Assembly (NCBI RefSeq): GCF_014698015.1 | Contig: NZ_JACXBS010000008.1 | Coordinates: 1-64,000, forward strand | DNA from: Kocuria sp. cx-455 | GTDB taxonomy: Bacteria > Actinomycetota > Actinomycetes > Actinomycetales > Micrococcaceae | Length of the DNA stretch: 64,000 bases | Reading direction: 5' to 3' | The notes under the pieces: generated by a model | Told to the model about the DNA's origin: nothing | Database searches by the model: none | What the model saw: only the letters and a program-made list of their open reading frames with translations | Position numbers and translations under genes: made by a program | In this document: piece by piece, positions 47,916 through 57,089 of the stretch | How positions within the stretch are numbered: the first letter of the stretch is position 1 | How the letters are laid out: every line of letters starts with the position of its first letter

Positions 47916-49133
47916 GTGGATCGCTTCCAAGGCCTCATTGGCATTGTGCTCATTTTGGGCCTCATCGTTCTTCTCTCCAGACATCGCCGTTCCATCCGGT
48001 GGCGGACCCTGGCCGTGGGCCTGGCCCTGCAGGTGGGTGTGGCGCTGTTGATCCTGAAATGGGGGCCGGGCTTCGAAGCCCTGAAATGGTTCTCGGGACT
48101 GGTTCAGGGAGTGATCGGGTTCACGGACCAGGGAACATCCTTTGTCTTCGGCGGGCTCCTGGGCGAGAACAACGGCTTCGTCTTTGCGCTGAACGTGCTT
48201 CCCGTGATCATTTTCCTGGGTGCGCTCATCGGCGCCCTGTACTACCTGCGCGTGATCCAGCTCTTCGTGCACCTGCTGGGCACGGCGCTGAACAAGATCA
48301 TGGGCACGTCCAAGATCGAGTCCGTGTTCGCCTCCACCGTGATCTTCCTAGGGCAAAGTGAAGCCCCGCTGATGATCAAGCCGTATCTGAGCAAACTCAC
48401 CCGTTCCGAGCTCTTCGCGTGCATGACCGGCGGATTCGCGGCCGTGGCCGGTTCCACCCTGGTGGGATACTCGCTGCTGGGCGCGCCACTGCCCTATCTG
48501 CTGGCGGCCGCGGTGATGAATGCCCCCGGTTCGTTGCTCGTGGCCAAGGCCCTGATGCCCGAGACCGAGAAGTCCGTGGCCTCCGTGAACGTGCTGGAAG
48601 TGCGCGACACCGAATCCAAGAACCTCATTGACGCGATCGGCACCGGCGCCATGAGCGGTGGCAGGATCGCCGTGATCGTGGGTGCCCTGCTCATCGCGTT
48701 CATTGCCCTGATTGGCCTGGTGTCCGCGATACTCGGGTGGTTCGGCGGCCTGTTCGGCTTCGAAGGCTGGTCCCTGGAAGGCCTGTTCGGCATCATCTTC
48801 GCCCCGCTCGCGTGGGCGCTGGGGGTGCCCTGGAACGACGCCGCCATGGTCGGTAACTTCATCGGCCAGAAGACCGTGCTCAACGAATTCGTGGGCTACA
48901 CGTCCTTCGGCCCGGAAATCCCCAACCTGGATCCGCAGTCCGTGCTGATCACCACGTTCGCCCTGGCCGGGTTCGCCAACCTGTCCTCGATCGCCATTCA
49001 AATCGGTTCCATCGGCGGCCTGGCACCCGATCGCCGCGGCGACGTGGCCCAGATGGGTTTGTTCGCCCTGCTGGGCGGCTTCCTGACCAACATGCTCAAC
49101 GCCGCACTGGTGGGTGTCATTCTGGGTCTCTGA
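47916..49133 (+). CDS. nupC: Concentrative nucleoside transporter (CNT/NupC family)
   Basis: A 405-residue membrane protein with about ten hydrophobic segments and CNT signatures GQSEAPLMIKPYL, TGGFAAVAGSTLVGYSLLGAP, NEFVGY and GFANLSSIAIQIGSIGGLAP. It imports nucleosides by cation symport and so supplies DeoA. The GTG at 47916 follows AGGCAGGA and starts the conserved part. Confidence 0.93.
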   Translation: MDRFQGLIGIVLILGLIVLLSRHRRSIRWRTLAVGLALQVGVALLILKWGPGFEALKWFSGLVQGVIGFTDQGTSFVFGGLLGENNGFVFALNVLPVIIFLGALIGALYYLRVIQLFVHLLGTALNKIMGTSKIESVFASTVIFLGQSEAPLMIKPYLSKLTRSELFACMTGGFAAVAGSTLVGYSLLGAPLPYLLAAAVMNAPGSLLVAKALMPETEKSVASVNVLEVRDTESKNLIDAIGTGAMSGGRIAVIVGALLIAFIALIGLVSAILGWFGGLFGFEGWSLEGLFGIIFAPLAWALGVPWNDAAMVGNFIGQKTVLNEFVGYTSFGPEIPNLDPQSVLITTFALAGFANLSSIAIQIGSIGGLAPDRRGDVAQMGLFALLGGFLTNMLNAALVGVILGL

Positions 49134-49172
49134 CCCTTCTCCATCACCACCTTTCACGAACGAGAGACTCCC

Positions 49173-50108
49173 ATGTCATTGAGCCCCCGAGATCTCCAGG
49201 GACTGAGCGCCGCTCGCCTCTACTACGAGCGCGGCCTGTCCCAGGGAGACGTGGCCCGTGAACTGGGGGTCTCTCGTCCCACCGTGTCCAAGCTGATCCA
49301 ACACGCCAAGGATCGCGGATTCGTCACCATTGAGATCCACGATCCGCGCCAGGTCTCCACTGCGGTGGCGGATCAGCTGCGTGCGCGCTTCGGATTGGCG
49401 CAGGCGCGGGTGATCACGAACCAGCCCACCGACGATGACCTCGTCCGCGAGTTGGGTGCCGCGGGCGCCCTCATGCTCGAGGAAAACGTTGCTGACGGCG
49501 ATCTGCTCGGAATCTCCTGGGGCCGCACCATGCACGCGGTGGCCCGTTCGCTCCAACCGGCCGATTGCCATGGCGTGCAGGTGGTCCAGCTCAAGGGCGG
49601 GGCCACGCTGACCTCACGTTCCGCGAGTCACTACGAAACCATCCGGTTGTTCTGCGAGGCGTTCAACGCCTATCCCCAGACCTTGCCGCTTCCGGTCATC
49701 TTCGACAATGCACAGGTCAAACGGGTGGTTGAGGAAGATCGGCACATCAAACACATCCTGGATCTGGGTCGCGACGCCCAAACTGCCATCTTCACGGTGG
49801 GAACCATGAGCCCGGACTCCACACTGTTGAAACTCGGCTATCTCTCCGCCGCCGAACAAGCAACGCTGCTCGAACACGCCGTGGGGGACATCTGCTCGCG
49901 TTTCATTGACGAGCACGGAGAACCGTGCCTGCCCGACCTCGAAGAACGCACCGTGGCAGTGTCCTTGCAGAATCTGAAGGCCAAGCAGACGCGAATCTGC
50001 GTGGCCGGCGGGCAGCAGAAGGTTCGCCCGCTGAAGGCCGCCCTGGGTGCCGGCTATGTATCCCACCTGGTCACCGACGAGGACACCGCCCGGGCGGTTC
50101 TCGCCTAA
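49173..50108 (+). CDS. deoR: SorC-family transcriptional regulator, DeoR of the deo locus
   Basis: A 311-residue regulator with an N-terminal helix-turn-helix (LSQGDVARELGVSRPTVSKLI) and a SorC-type sugar-phosphate-binding domain (GISWGRTMHAVARSL, VQLKGGATLTS, AVGDICSRFID). In Bacillus subtilis the DeoR of this family responds to deoxyribose 5-phosphate. It follows nupC by 39 bases and is the likely ligand of the palindrome at 47848-47874. Confidence 0.92.
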   Translation: MSLSPRDLQGLSAARLYYERGLSQGDVARELGVSRPTVSKLIQHAKDRGFVTIEIHDPRQVSTAVADQLRARFGLAQARVITNQPTDDDLVRELGAAGALMLEENVADGDLLGISWGRTMHAVARSLQPADCHGVQVVQLKGGATLTSRSASHYETIRLFCEAFNAYPQTLPLPVIFDNAQVKRVVEEDRHIKHILDLGRDAQTAIFTVGTMSPDSTLLKLGYLSAAEQATLLEHAVGDICSRFIDEHGEPCLPDLEERTVAVSLQNLKAKQTRICVAGGQQKVRPLKAALGAGYVSHLVTDEDTARAVLA

Positions 50109-50127
50109 CCCGACACCGTTGCGCGGC

Positions 50128-50148
50128 TGCTTCTGCACGTCAGAAGCA
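50128..50148 (+). terminator. Hairpin after deoR
   Basis: TGCTTCTG (50128-50135) and CAGAAGCA (50141-50148) form a perfect 8-bp stem with a 5-base loop, 20 bases after the deoR stop. No T-run. Confidence 0.4.
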
Positions 50149-50209
50149 TGTGCCATATTGGGCTCAAGACCCCGCAATGACGCGCGGGTCATGACGCACA
50201 AGGAGACCC

Positions 50210-51871
50210 GTGGCCCCCTCTGAAAACCGCACCGTGGCCCACGTGGTGGGCACCGTACTGGCCGAGCTCGGGGCAGGTCACTGCTTTGGCGTGGTGGGCA
50301 GCGGGAACTTCGAAATGACCGCGGCACTGCGCCGAGCGGGTGTACCGTTCACCGCCGCGCGCCACGAGGGCGGAGCGGCCATGATGGCCGACGGATACGC
50401 ACGCATGTCCGGTCGGGTGGCACTGGTGTCCACTCACCAGGGGTGCGGGCTGACCAACGCGCTCACGGGCCTTGCCGAGGCCGCGAAGAGCCGCACTCCG
50501 ATGATCGTTCTCACCGCAGACACCGCGAGCGCGGCGGTGCGTTCGAACTTCAACGTGGACCAGGATTCCTTGTCCCGCAGCGTGGGTGCCATCGCCGAGC
50601 GTGTGCACTCCCCCGCGAGCGCCGTCGCCGACGTGGTGAGGGCTTACCGAACGGCCCTGACCGAACGGCGGGCCGTGGTGCTGTCCGTGCCCACGGACAT
50701 TCAACAGGCACTGGTCGACTTCGATTCCTCAGCACTTCCGGCAGTGTCCGCGGCGCAACCGGTTCGCCCCTCACAACAGGCCGTGGCCGAACTCGCGAGG
50801 CACTTGAGCCAGGCCAAGAAGCCCGTGTTCGTGGCCGGTCGAGGCGCGCGCCACGCTGCTCACGAACTCAGGGAACTGGCCGAAGCATCCGGGGCGTTAT
50901 TGGCCACGTCTGCTGTGGCTCACGGGCTGTTCCACGATGACCCGTTCAACCTGGGCATCTCGGGTGGTTTCTCATCCCCCTTCACGGCCGCCATCGTTGC
51001 TGACGCGGATCTGATCGTCGGGTGGGGGTGCGCCCTGAACATGTGGACCATGAGGCACGGATCTCTGATCGGCCCGGACGCAAAGGTGGTGCAGGTGGAT
51101 GTGGACCTGGATGCCCTGGGCGCCCACCGCCCCGTCGACCTCGGCGTGCTCGGTGACTGCGCGGAAACCGCCACGGACGTGACAGAGGGTCTGAGCGGCG
51201 TCGGCGGCGAAACGTGGCGAACCCCGGAGATGGCGCAGCGGATCGAGTCGCATGCGCGGTGGGCCAGCGAGGAGATCGAGGACCTCTCCACGGATACCCA
51301 CCTCGACCCGCGCGTGTTCTCGCGTGAGGTCAACACACTGCTGCCGGTTGAGCGCGTCGTCTCCGTGGATTCGGGCAACTTCATGGGCTATCCAAGCGCC
51401 TACCTGGACGTGCCGGACGAATTCGGTTTCTGCTTCACCCAGGCTTTCCAATCCATTGGCCTGGGACTGGGAACCGCGATCGGAGCGGCGCTGGCTCGAC
51501 CCGACCGCTTGCCCGTACTCGCGACCGGTGACGGCGGTTTTTTCATGGCCATCTCCGAACTGGAAACGGCTGTCCGACTGGGGCTGCCTCTGGTGGTGCT
51601 CGTCTACAACGACTCCGCGTACGGGGCTGAGATCCATCACTTCGATCGGGCCTCGGAAGAGGATCTTGAGACGGTGACTTTCCCGGAGACGGACATCGCC
51701 GCCATTGCCCGAGGCTATGGCGCGCACGGAATAACGGTGAGGTCCCTGGCCGACCTGCCCGGTGTCACGCACTGGCTCGACGGACCGCGCGAGGTCCCCT
51801 TGGTCGTGGACGCGCGCATTGCCTCGGACGGTGGGGCGTGGTGGCTCGCCGAGGCGTTCAAGGGACATTGA
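50210..51871 (+). CDS. Thiamine diphosphate-dependent enzyme, acetolactate-synthase-like
   Basis: A 553-residue three-domain ThDP enzyme. The PYR domain carries the catalytic glutamate Glu53 (ARHEGGAAMMADGYARM), the middle domain AGRGARHAAHEL, and the PP domain the cofactor motif GDGGFFMAISELETA...VYND. Known relatives include acetolactate synthase, benzoylformate decarboxylase and cyclohexane-1,2-dione hydrolase; the substrate is not predictable. AAGGAG precedes the GTG. The cyclase-family gene follows closely, so a joint catabolic role is likely. Confidence 0.85.
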   Translation: MAPSENRTVAHVVGTVLAELGAGHCFGVVGSGNFEMTAALRRAGVPFTAARHEGGAAMMADGYARMSGRVALVSTHQGCGLTNALTGLAEAAKSRTPMIVLTADTASAAVRSNFNVDQDSLSRSVGAIAERVHSPASAVADVVRAYRTALTERRAVVLSVPTDIQQALVDFDSSALPAVSAAQPVRPSQQAVAELARHLSQAKKPVFVAGRGARHAAHELRELAEASGALLATSAVAHGLFHDDPFNLGISGGFSSPFTAAIVADADLIVGWGCALNMWTMRHGSLIGPDAKVVQVDVDLDALGAHRPVDLGVLGDCAETATDVTEGLSGVGGETWRTPEMAQRIESHARWASEEIEDLSTDTHLDPRVFSREVNTLLPVERVVSVDSGNFMGYPSAYLDVPDEFGFCFTQAFQSIGLGLGTAIGAALARPDRLPVLATGDGGFFMAISELETAVRLGLPLVVLVYNDSAYGAEIHHFDRASEEDLETVTFPETDIAAIARGYGAHGITVRSLADLPGVTHWLDGPREVPLVVDARIASDGGAWWLAEAFKGH

Positions 51872-51932
51872 CCACACCATGACATCAACCGATCCCTTCC
51901 ACCCACAGACATTTACGGACAAGGAGCACGCC

Positions 51933-52709
51933 GTGGGCGTCATCTCACAACTCACCCGCGCACTGACCGATCAGCAGGTTCGAGTGATCGACCTCACCAA
52001 TAAACTCAGCTCAGCCACCCCCACGCTGGAGCTGCCGGCGCCGTTTTCCAATCTCATCGACTTCTCCCTCGAGGAAGTGTCGGCCTACAACGAACCCGGG
52101 CCATTCTGGAAGCACTACAACATCCACACGGGTGAGCACATCGGAACGCACATTGACGCTCCTGTTCACTGGGCCACCGGCCGCGACGGCAAGGACGTCT
52201 CGCAGATCGAACCCGCCCGGCTGATCGGGCCCGCTGTGGTGCTGGACTTCACCACCGAGGCCGGACGGGACGCGGACTTTCTGGTGGATGTCTCCCACAT
52301 TCAGACCTGGGAAGCCGGACACGGTGCTATCCCGCCCAACGCCTGGGTCCTGTTCCGTACCGGCTGGGACTGTTTCGCCCAGGATCGGGAAGCGTTCCTG
52401 AACAAGGACGAGAACGGACCCCACAGCCCCGGGTTCACGGTGGAATGCGCACGATGGCTCGGTGAGGAGCGGGCGATCTCGGGTGTGGGTGTCGAGACAG
52501 TCGGCATCGACGCCGGAGCCGCCGGCACACTGGATCCGGCCTTCCCCATGCACCACTACCTGCTAGGCAACGACAAGTACGGCATCACGTCCCTACAGAA
52601 CCTGGGTGAGTTGCCGCCCACCGGTGCGCTTCTCGTGGTGTCGCCTCTTCCCATTGCGGGCGGGACCGGCAGCCCGTCCCGCGTCTACGCGTTGGTGGAC
52701 GCCGAGTAG
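51933..52709 (+). CDS. Cyclase-family metal-dependent hydrolase
   Basis: A 258-residue protein of the cyclase/kynurenine-formamidase-like family. Its metal-binding signature is HTGEHIGTHIDAPVHW, with VDVSHI and a second histidine near the C-terminal PMHHYLLGN. Family members hydrolyse amides or lactams such as N-formylkynurenine or isatin. I chose the GTG at 51933, 6 bases after AAGGAG; an ATG at 51879 would add 18 residues with no family similarity. Follows the ThDP enzyme by about 60 bases. Confidence 0.84.
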   Translation: MGVISQLTRALTDQQVRVIDLTNKLSSATPTLELPAPFSNLIDFSLEEVSAYNEPGPFWKHYNIHTGEHIGTHIDAPVHWATGRDGKDVSQIEPARLIGPAVVLDFTTEAGRDADFLVDVSHIQTWEAGHGAIPPNAWVLFRTGWDCFAQDREAFLNKDENGPHSPGFTVECARWLGEERAISGVGVETVGIDAGAAGTLDPAFPMHHYLLGNDKYGITSLQNLGELPPTGALLVVSPLPIAGGTGSPSRVYALVDAE

Positions 52710-52784
52710 TGCCCGCGGGCAGAAGACCGGCCGAGGTCCGGACGGCTCGGTGAGGTGCAGTCCGGGTTGGGTGGCCCGAGCCGG

Positions 52785-54782
52785 TTAACCCGCCAGGATC
52801 GCCTGCGCCACCTGGTCCGCGTCCGCGAGCGTGCGCGCACCCAGATGCGCCGGGGAATCCGCTTCCGCGGCAATCGAGACTCCCCACTGCACCGATGACA
52901 ATTGCAGGCCCAGCACGAAAATCCCAGGTTCCACGGCGTCCTTCTGACCCACCACCCGGTAGGCGAACGCCCCAGTACCGAGTGTGAGACCGCCCAGCGC
53001 GGTGCCAGCGCGGAGAGCGCTCGCGCTGACGTCCAGCCCCGTGCTCGTGACGGGGCTGGCGCCGTCGCGTGTTTCCATGAGCTTGCCGCGCACCAGGCCC
53101 CGCTCGTGCATGTTGGACAGCAACGGGGAGATGTTGCGGTGCACGTCGTTGGCGGGTGACATGGCCTCGATGAGCCAGCGGGCCCGGACGGGCGCGTCAC
53201 TGACCCACGGTGAGGCCGCCACGAAGCAACCATCATTGCGGTCCACCACGAAACGCGGTTCGGGACCGAGGAAACGGAGCACGCCCGCCCGCGTGAGAGC
53301 GGCCACCTGCTGGATGCGCAGCACGGGTGGGCCTGAGGCCAGGCCCTCGACGAACGGCTCGAATTCCCTGCGCAGCTCGTTGACCCACGAGGAATCCGAA
53401 ACCCCTGCCTCCGCCAGCACGCACTTGAGCACGGTGCGGGCGGCATTGAGGGACGCGATGGCCAGTTTGATGGGATCATCCTCGCCCCGCAGCGAACCGT
53501 GCACATCCCGGTCCAGGTAATGCACCACCGCAGCGGCGTACTCGTCGTGGCTGTCGAAATTGATGTCCTCGAAGGGTCGCGCCAACCGTTCTTGCTGCAG
53601 CTGCCGGCCCGGTACCACGGAGGCGGAGACCAACGCCTCGACCCGCTGGGACCAGCGAGCGCCGTCGTCGTCGAGAAGAATGGCGTCCAGCCGGCGCAGG
53701 AAGTCACCCGCGGGCTGGGTGAACGCATCCGGGGAGGTGCGCGCCAGGACACGGTAGTAGTTCCAGTGGGCGTCCTTGCGCATCAGGGGCCACAAGTCAC
53801 GCTCGAACGAGAGTTGTTCGGCGCTGCCGTCCAGCAGCTGCTGGACGGCCTCAAGCGTGAAGAACCGAGTCTGCAGGGTGTGCGCGTAGTACCCCTCAAG
53901 TTGCGGCTTGGCGCGATACGGGGTGCCCCGGCGGGAACCCGCGACAATGTGCGGTTCCCGGCCGGAGGGCCGGTAAATCAAGCGTTCCGGGTTGTTCTCA
54001 TCGGGTTCGAAGGTGCCGCCGCGACCCTCGGTGAGTTGCGCGAGCGCGTCACAGAAATTCAGGCCCATGCCGCGCACGAGCACGGTTTCCTGCGCGGGCA
54101 CCTCACTCCACCGCGCATCGGCGGGCACGGTGGGCGGCCAGTACGTGAGATCGTGTTCGGCCGCGCCGTCCACCAGTTCCTTTTGATCGGGGCGCAGGTG
54201 CGCGTCCAAGTGGCCGAGGGCGAGCACCACGGCGTCCGCCGGGATCGACTGACCACCGGCGAGTTCCACGGCGTAGCGGTGCCGGGCCTCTTCCTGGACC
54301 CACGCGTCCACGGCCTCGGCCCGGTGCACGGCCAGCGTCACGTTGGTCGGCAAGTGGCGGTTGAGCGTGGCGAAAATCCATTCGAGATACCGCCCGTACA
54401 AGGCCCGGGGCGGATAATCCTGCGCGGTCAACCCGGCCAGCGCTGCGCGTTCGGCCTCGTTCAGGGGGTTCTCGGGTGTGATGTCGCCGTCGACGACGCC
54501 GCGGCGCCACCTGTCGAAGCTCATGTTCCGCACCTCGGCCAGCGGGTCCACGTCCAATGCGCCGTCCGACGCAATCACGGTGGGGAACAACGAGGGGGTG
54601 TTCATCAGGAACAACAGCGATTGATCGGTGCGCCATACGTGGCCCGCGCCGGGAGGAAAGGGGTCCACCAGGTCGATGTGCACCCGGGCGCGGGTTCGAG
54701 CCGCTCGTGCCGTCAGCCGTTCCACCGCGGAGAGCCCCCGGGGACCCGCACCCACCACTACCACTCGTCGCTGACTCACCAT
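52785..54782 (-). CDS. FAD/NAD(P)-binding flavoprotein (PF13454-type), copy 2
   Basis: A 665-residue relative of the protein at 27791-29740. It starts RRVVVVGAGPRGLSAVERL, then VDPFPPGAGHVWRTDQSLLF, corresponding to EPFEPGSGRIWRHDQSPLL of copy 1, followed by VLALGHLDAH, VLVRGMGLNFCDALAQL and SRRGTPYRAK (SRRGVPYHSK in copy 1). These shared blocks show paralogy. The ATG at 54782 starts the conserved part; an ATG at 54812 would add ten hydrophobic residues. Substrate unknown. Divergent from the S9 peptidase and convergent with the cyclase gene. Confidence 0.8.
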   Translation of the reverse strand: MVSQRRVVVVGAGPRGLSAVERLTARAARTRARVHIDLVDPFPPGAGHVWRTDQSLLFLMNTPSLFPTVIASDGALDVDPLAEVRNMSFDRWRRGVVDGDITPENPLNEAERAALAGLTAQDYPPRALYGRYLEWIFATLNRHLPTNVTLAVHRAEAVDAWVQEEARHRYAVELAGGQSIPADAVVLALGHLDAHLRPDQKELVDGAAEHDLTYWPPTVPADARWSEVPAQETVLVRGMGLNFCDALAQLTEGRGGTFEPDENNPERLIYRPSGREPHIVAGSRRGTPYRAKPQLEGYYAHTLQTRFFTLEAVQQLLDGSAEQLSFERDLWPLMRKDAHWNYYRVLARTSPDAFTQPAGDFLRRLDAILLDDDGARWSQRVEALVSASVVPGRQLQQERLARPFEDINFDSHDEYAAAVVHYLDRDVHGSLRGEDDPIKLAIASLNAARTVLKCVLAEAGVSDSSWVNELRREFEPFVEGLASGPPVLRIQQVAALTRAGVLRFLGPEPRFVVDRNDGCFVAASPWVSDAPVRARWLIEAMSPANDVHRNISPLLSNMHERGLVRGKLMETRDGASPVTSTGLDVSASALRAGTALGGLTLGTGAFAYRVVGQKDAVEPGIFVLGLQLSSVQWGVSIAAEADSPAHLGARTLADADQVAQAILAG

Positions 54783-54827
54783 GACCACCAGGATAACGAG
54801 CCAGCTGTGCATGTCTTACCCCGCCCG

Positions 54828-54833
54828 TAGCAT
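54828..54833 (+). promoter_or_regulatory. Candidate -10 element for a leaderless S9 peptidase transcript
   Basis: TAGCAT lies 6 bases before the ATG at 54840 and there is no ribosome binding site. No clear -35 element. Confidence 0.3.
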
Positions 54834-54839
54834 GGGCCC

Positions 54840-56993
54840 ATGGCCACTCCTCCCACCGCGTCCGCCCGCCCACTGACCGAGCCCGCTGATGAGTTCTTGT
54901 GGCTCGAGGAGATCCACGGGGAACAACCCATGGAGTGGGTGCGGGAGCAGAACCGGCGCACCGACACCCTGCTGGACGGACCGGACCTGGAATCCATGAC
55001 CGAACGCGTCCTGGACGCGCTGGACAGCCCCTCGCGCATACCGGCCGTGACCAAACACGGACCGCATTACTACAACTTCTGGCGCGATGCCCAGCACCCG
55101 CGCGGGGTGTGGCGGCGCACCACGTGGGAGTCGTGGCTCGGCGACAACCCCGAGTGGGACGTGCTGTTGGACATCGACCACCTGGCCCGAACCGAGAGCG
55201 TGGAGTGGGTGTTCTCCGGCGCGCGCCTGCTGCGCCCGCAGTACACGGACGGGCAGTGGCAGCGCGCTCTGGTCCGGCTGTCCCCCGATGGCGGGGATGC
55301 CGTGCGCACACGCGAGTTCGACCTCGAAATCCGGGAGTTCGTGACCGGCGGCTTCGACGTGCCCACGGCCAAGTCCTCGGTCTCCTGGGTGGACGCGGAC
55401 ACAGTGTTTGTGGCAACCGACACCGGCCCGGGCTCCATGACGGAGTCCTCGTATCCGCGCCAGGTGCGCCGTGTTTGCCGCGGCCAGCGGGTCAAGGACG
55501 CGCCCGTGATTTTCGAGGTTCCCGTGACCCACGCACAGGCAGCGGTCTACAAGGACCACACACCCGGCTTCGAGCGCGTGATCGCGATGGACCTGGCGGA
55601 CTTCTTCACGGCGCGCACGCACGTGTGGAGCGGGGAGCAGTGGGTCGAGCTGGACCTGGACCCCACCGTGAGCGTGGATCTGCACAAGCAATGGCTCCTG
55701 ATGCGCCCGCGCCACACGCTGGAATTGAACGGCACCGAGTACCCCGCCGGCTCCCTACTTGCTGCCCGTGTTGATGCGTTCATGCGCGGCGATCGTAGCG
55801 TGCGCCCGGTCTTCACCCCGGACGCGCACACCAGCTTGGAGGGCTGGTCCTGGACCCGCGATCACCTGATCCTTAACACCCTGCACGATGTCTCCTCCGC
55901 GCTCTACTCCACGGTGCCCGGCGTCTGGGAGCTCACTCCCCTGCCCGGCATCCCCCCGCTGCACAGCGCCTCCGCCTGGGCCGTGGACAACGAGGATCCC
56001 GAGGTGGGCAACGACTATTTCTTCTCGGTCACCGGCTTCCTCATACCCTCATCCTTGGGCCGCGGCTCCCTCCCCAACCCCTCGGTGCTCGGCGCCGAAG
56101 CCGACGCCGCCGCGCGCGAGGCGGGCGCACCCACTATCCTGAAGCGAGCGCCATCGTTCTTCGACGCGCAAGGACTCGAGGTGACCCAGCATTTCGCCGT
56201 GTCCGCGGACGGTACGCGCGTTCCGTACTTCCAAGTGGGCCCGCGCGAGCTGGAACTCGACGGACTGAATCCCACGTTGCTCAGCGGCTACGGGGGCTTC
56301 GAGGTCTCCCGCACCCCGGGGTATTCGGGGGCCACCGGCATCTCATGGCTGACCCGCAGGGACGAGAACGGCCGCACGGGCGTGTACGTGGTCGCGAACA
56401 TTCGCGGCGGCGGTGAGTACGGACCGTCGTGGCACACCGCCGCGCTCAAGGAGAACCGGCACCGTGCGTACGAGGATTTCGCGGCGGTCGCGGAGGACCT
56501 GCAGCGACGTGGCGTGTGCAGCGCCCCGAAACTCGCGTGCGCCGGCGGCTCGAACGGCGGGTTGTTGGTCGGGAACATGTTGACCACCTATCCCAAGCTG
56601 TTCGGTGCGATCTCATGCGGTGTGCCGCTGTTGGACATGCGCCGATACACCAAACTCTCGGCCGGGGCATCATGGATCGCGGAATACGGCGATCCGGACC
56701 AGCCGGAACAATGGGAGTACATGCGCACGTTCTCGCCCTATCATTTACTGTCCGAGACAACGAGTTACCCGCCCACGCTGATCTGGACCGCCACCTCGGA
56801 TGACCGCGTGGGACCGGTGCAAGCGCGCAAGATGGCGGCCAAGATGATCGAGCAGGGGCACCAGAACATGTGGTTCCACGAGGCCACGGACGGCGGTCAC
56901 GCCGGGGCTTCGGACAACCGGCAGGCTGCTGCGCTGCACGCGCGGTCCCACCAGTTCATGTGGCAGATGCTCTCGGGTCGCACGGGCCGTTAG
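54840..56993 (+). CDS. Prolyl oligopeptidase family (S9) serine peptidase
   Basis: A 717-residue cytoplasmic peptidase: an N-terminal beta-propeller (~30-430) that starts FLWLEEIHGEQPMEWVREQN, and a C-terminal alpha/beta-hydrolase domain. The nucleophile is Ser571 in CAGGSNGGLLVGNM; the acid lies in the TSDDRVGPVQARK block and the histidine in EATDGGHAGASD. YVVANIRGGGEYGPSWH is characteristic of the S9A/prolyl oligopeptidase group. It should cleave short peptides, but the true substrate here is unknown. Probably leaderless. Confidence 0.92.
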   Translation: MATPPTASARPLTEPADEFLWLEEIHGEQPMEWVREQNRRTDTLLDGPDLESMTERVLDALDSPSRIPAVTKHGPHYYNFWRDAQHPRGVWRRTTWESWLGDNPEWDVLLDIDHLARTESVEWVFSGARLLRPQYTDGQWQRALVRLSPDGGDAVRTREFDLEIREFVTGGFDVPTAKSSVSWVDADTVFVATDTGPGSMTESSYPRQVRRVCRGQRVKDAPVIFEVPVTHAQAAVYKDHTPGFERVIAMDLADFFTARTHVWSGEQWVELDLDPTVSVDLHKQWLLMRPRHTLELNGTEYPAGSLLAARVDAFMRGDRSVRPVFTPDAHTSLEGWSWTRDHLILNTLHDVSSALYSTVPGVWELTPLPGIPPLHSASAWAVDNEDPEVGNDYFFSVTGFLIPSSLGRGSLPNPSVLGAEADAAAREAGAPTILKRAPSFFDAQGLEVTQHFAVSADGTRVPYFQVGPRELELDGLNPTLLSGYGGFEVSRTPGYSGATGISWLTRRDENGRTGVYVVANIRGGGEYGPSWHTAALKENRHRAYEDFAAVAEDLQRRGVCSAPKLACAGGSNGGLLVGNMLTTYPKLFGAISCGVPLLDMRRYTKLSAGASWIAEYGDPDQPEQWEYMRTFSPYHLLSETTSYPPTLIWTATSDDRVGPVQARKMAAKMIEQGHQNMWFHEATDGGHAGASDNRQAAALHARSHQFMWQMLSGRTGR

Positions 56994-57089
56994 TCACCGG
57001 CAAGGCACCGTGGCTATTCTGGCTGACGGCCCTGGTACGGATCTGCCAACGGGCACATCCTCAAGACACTTAAACGTTGGAGATCACTC

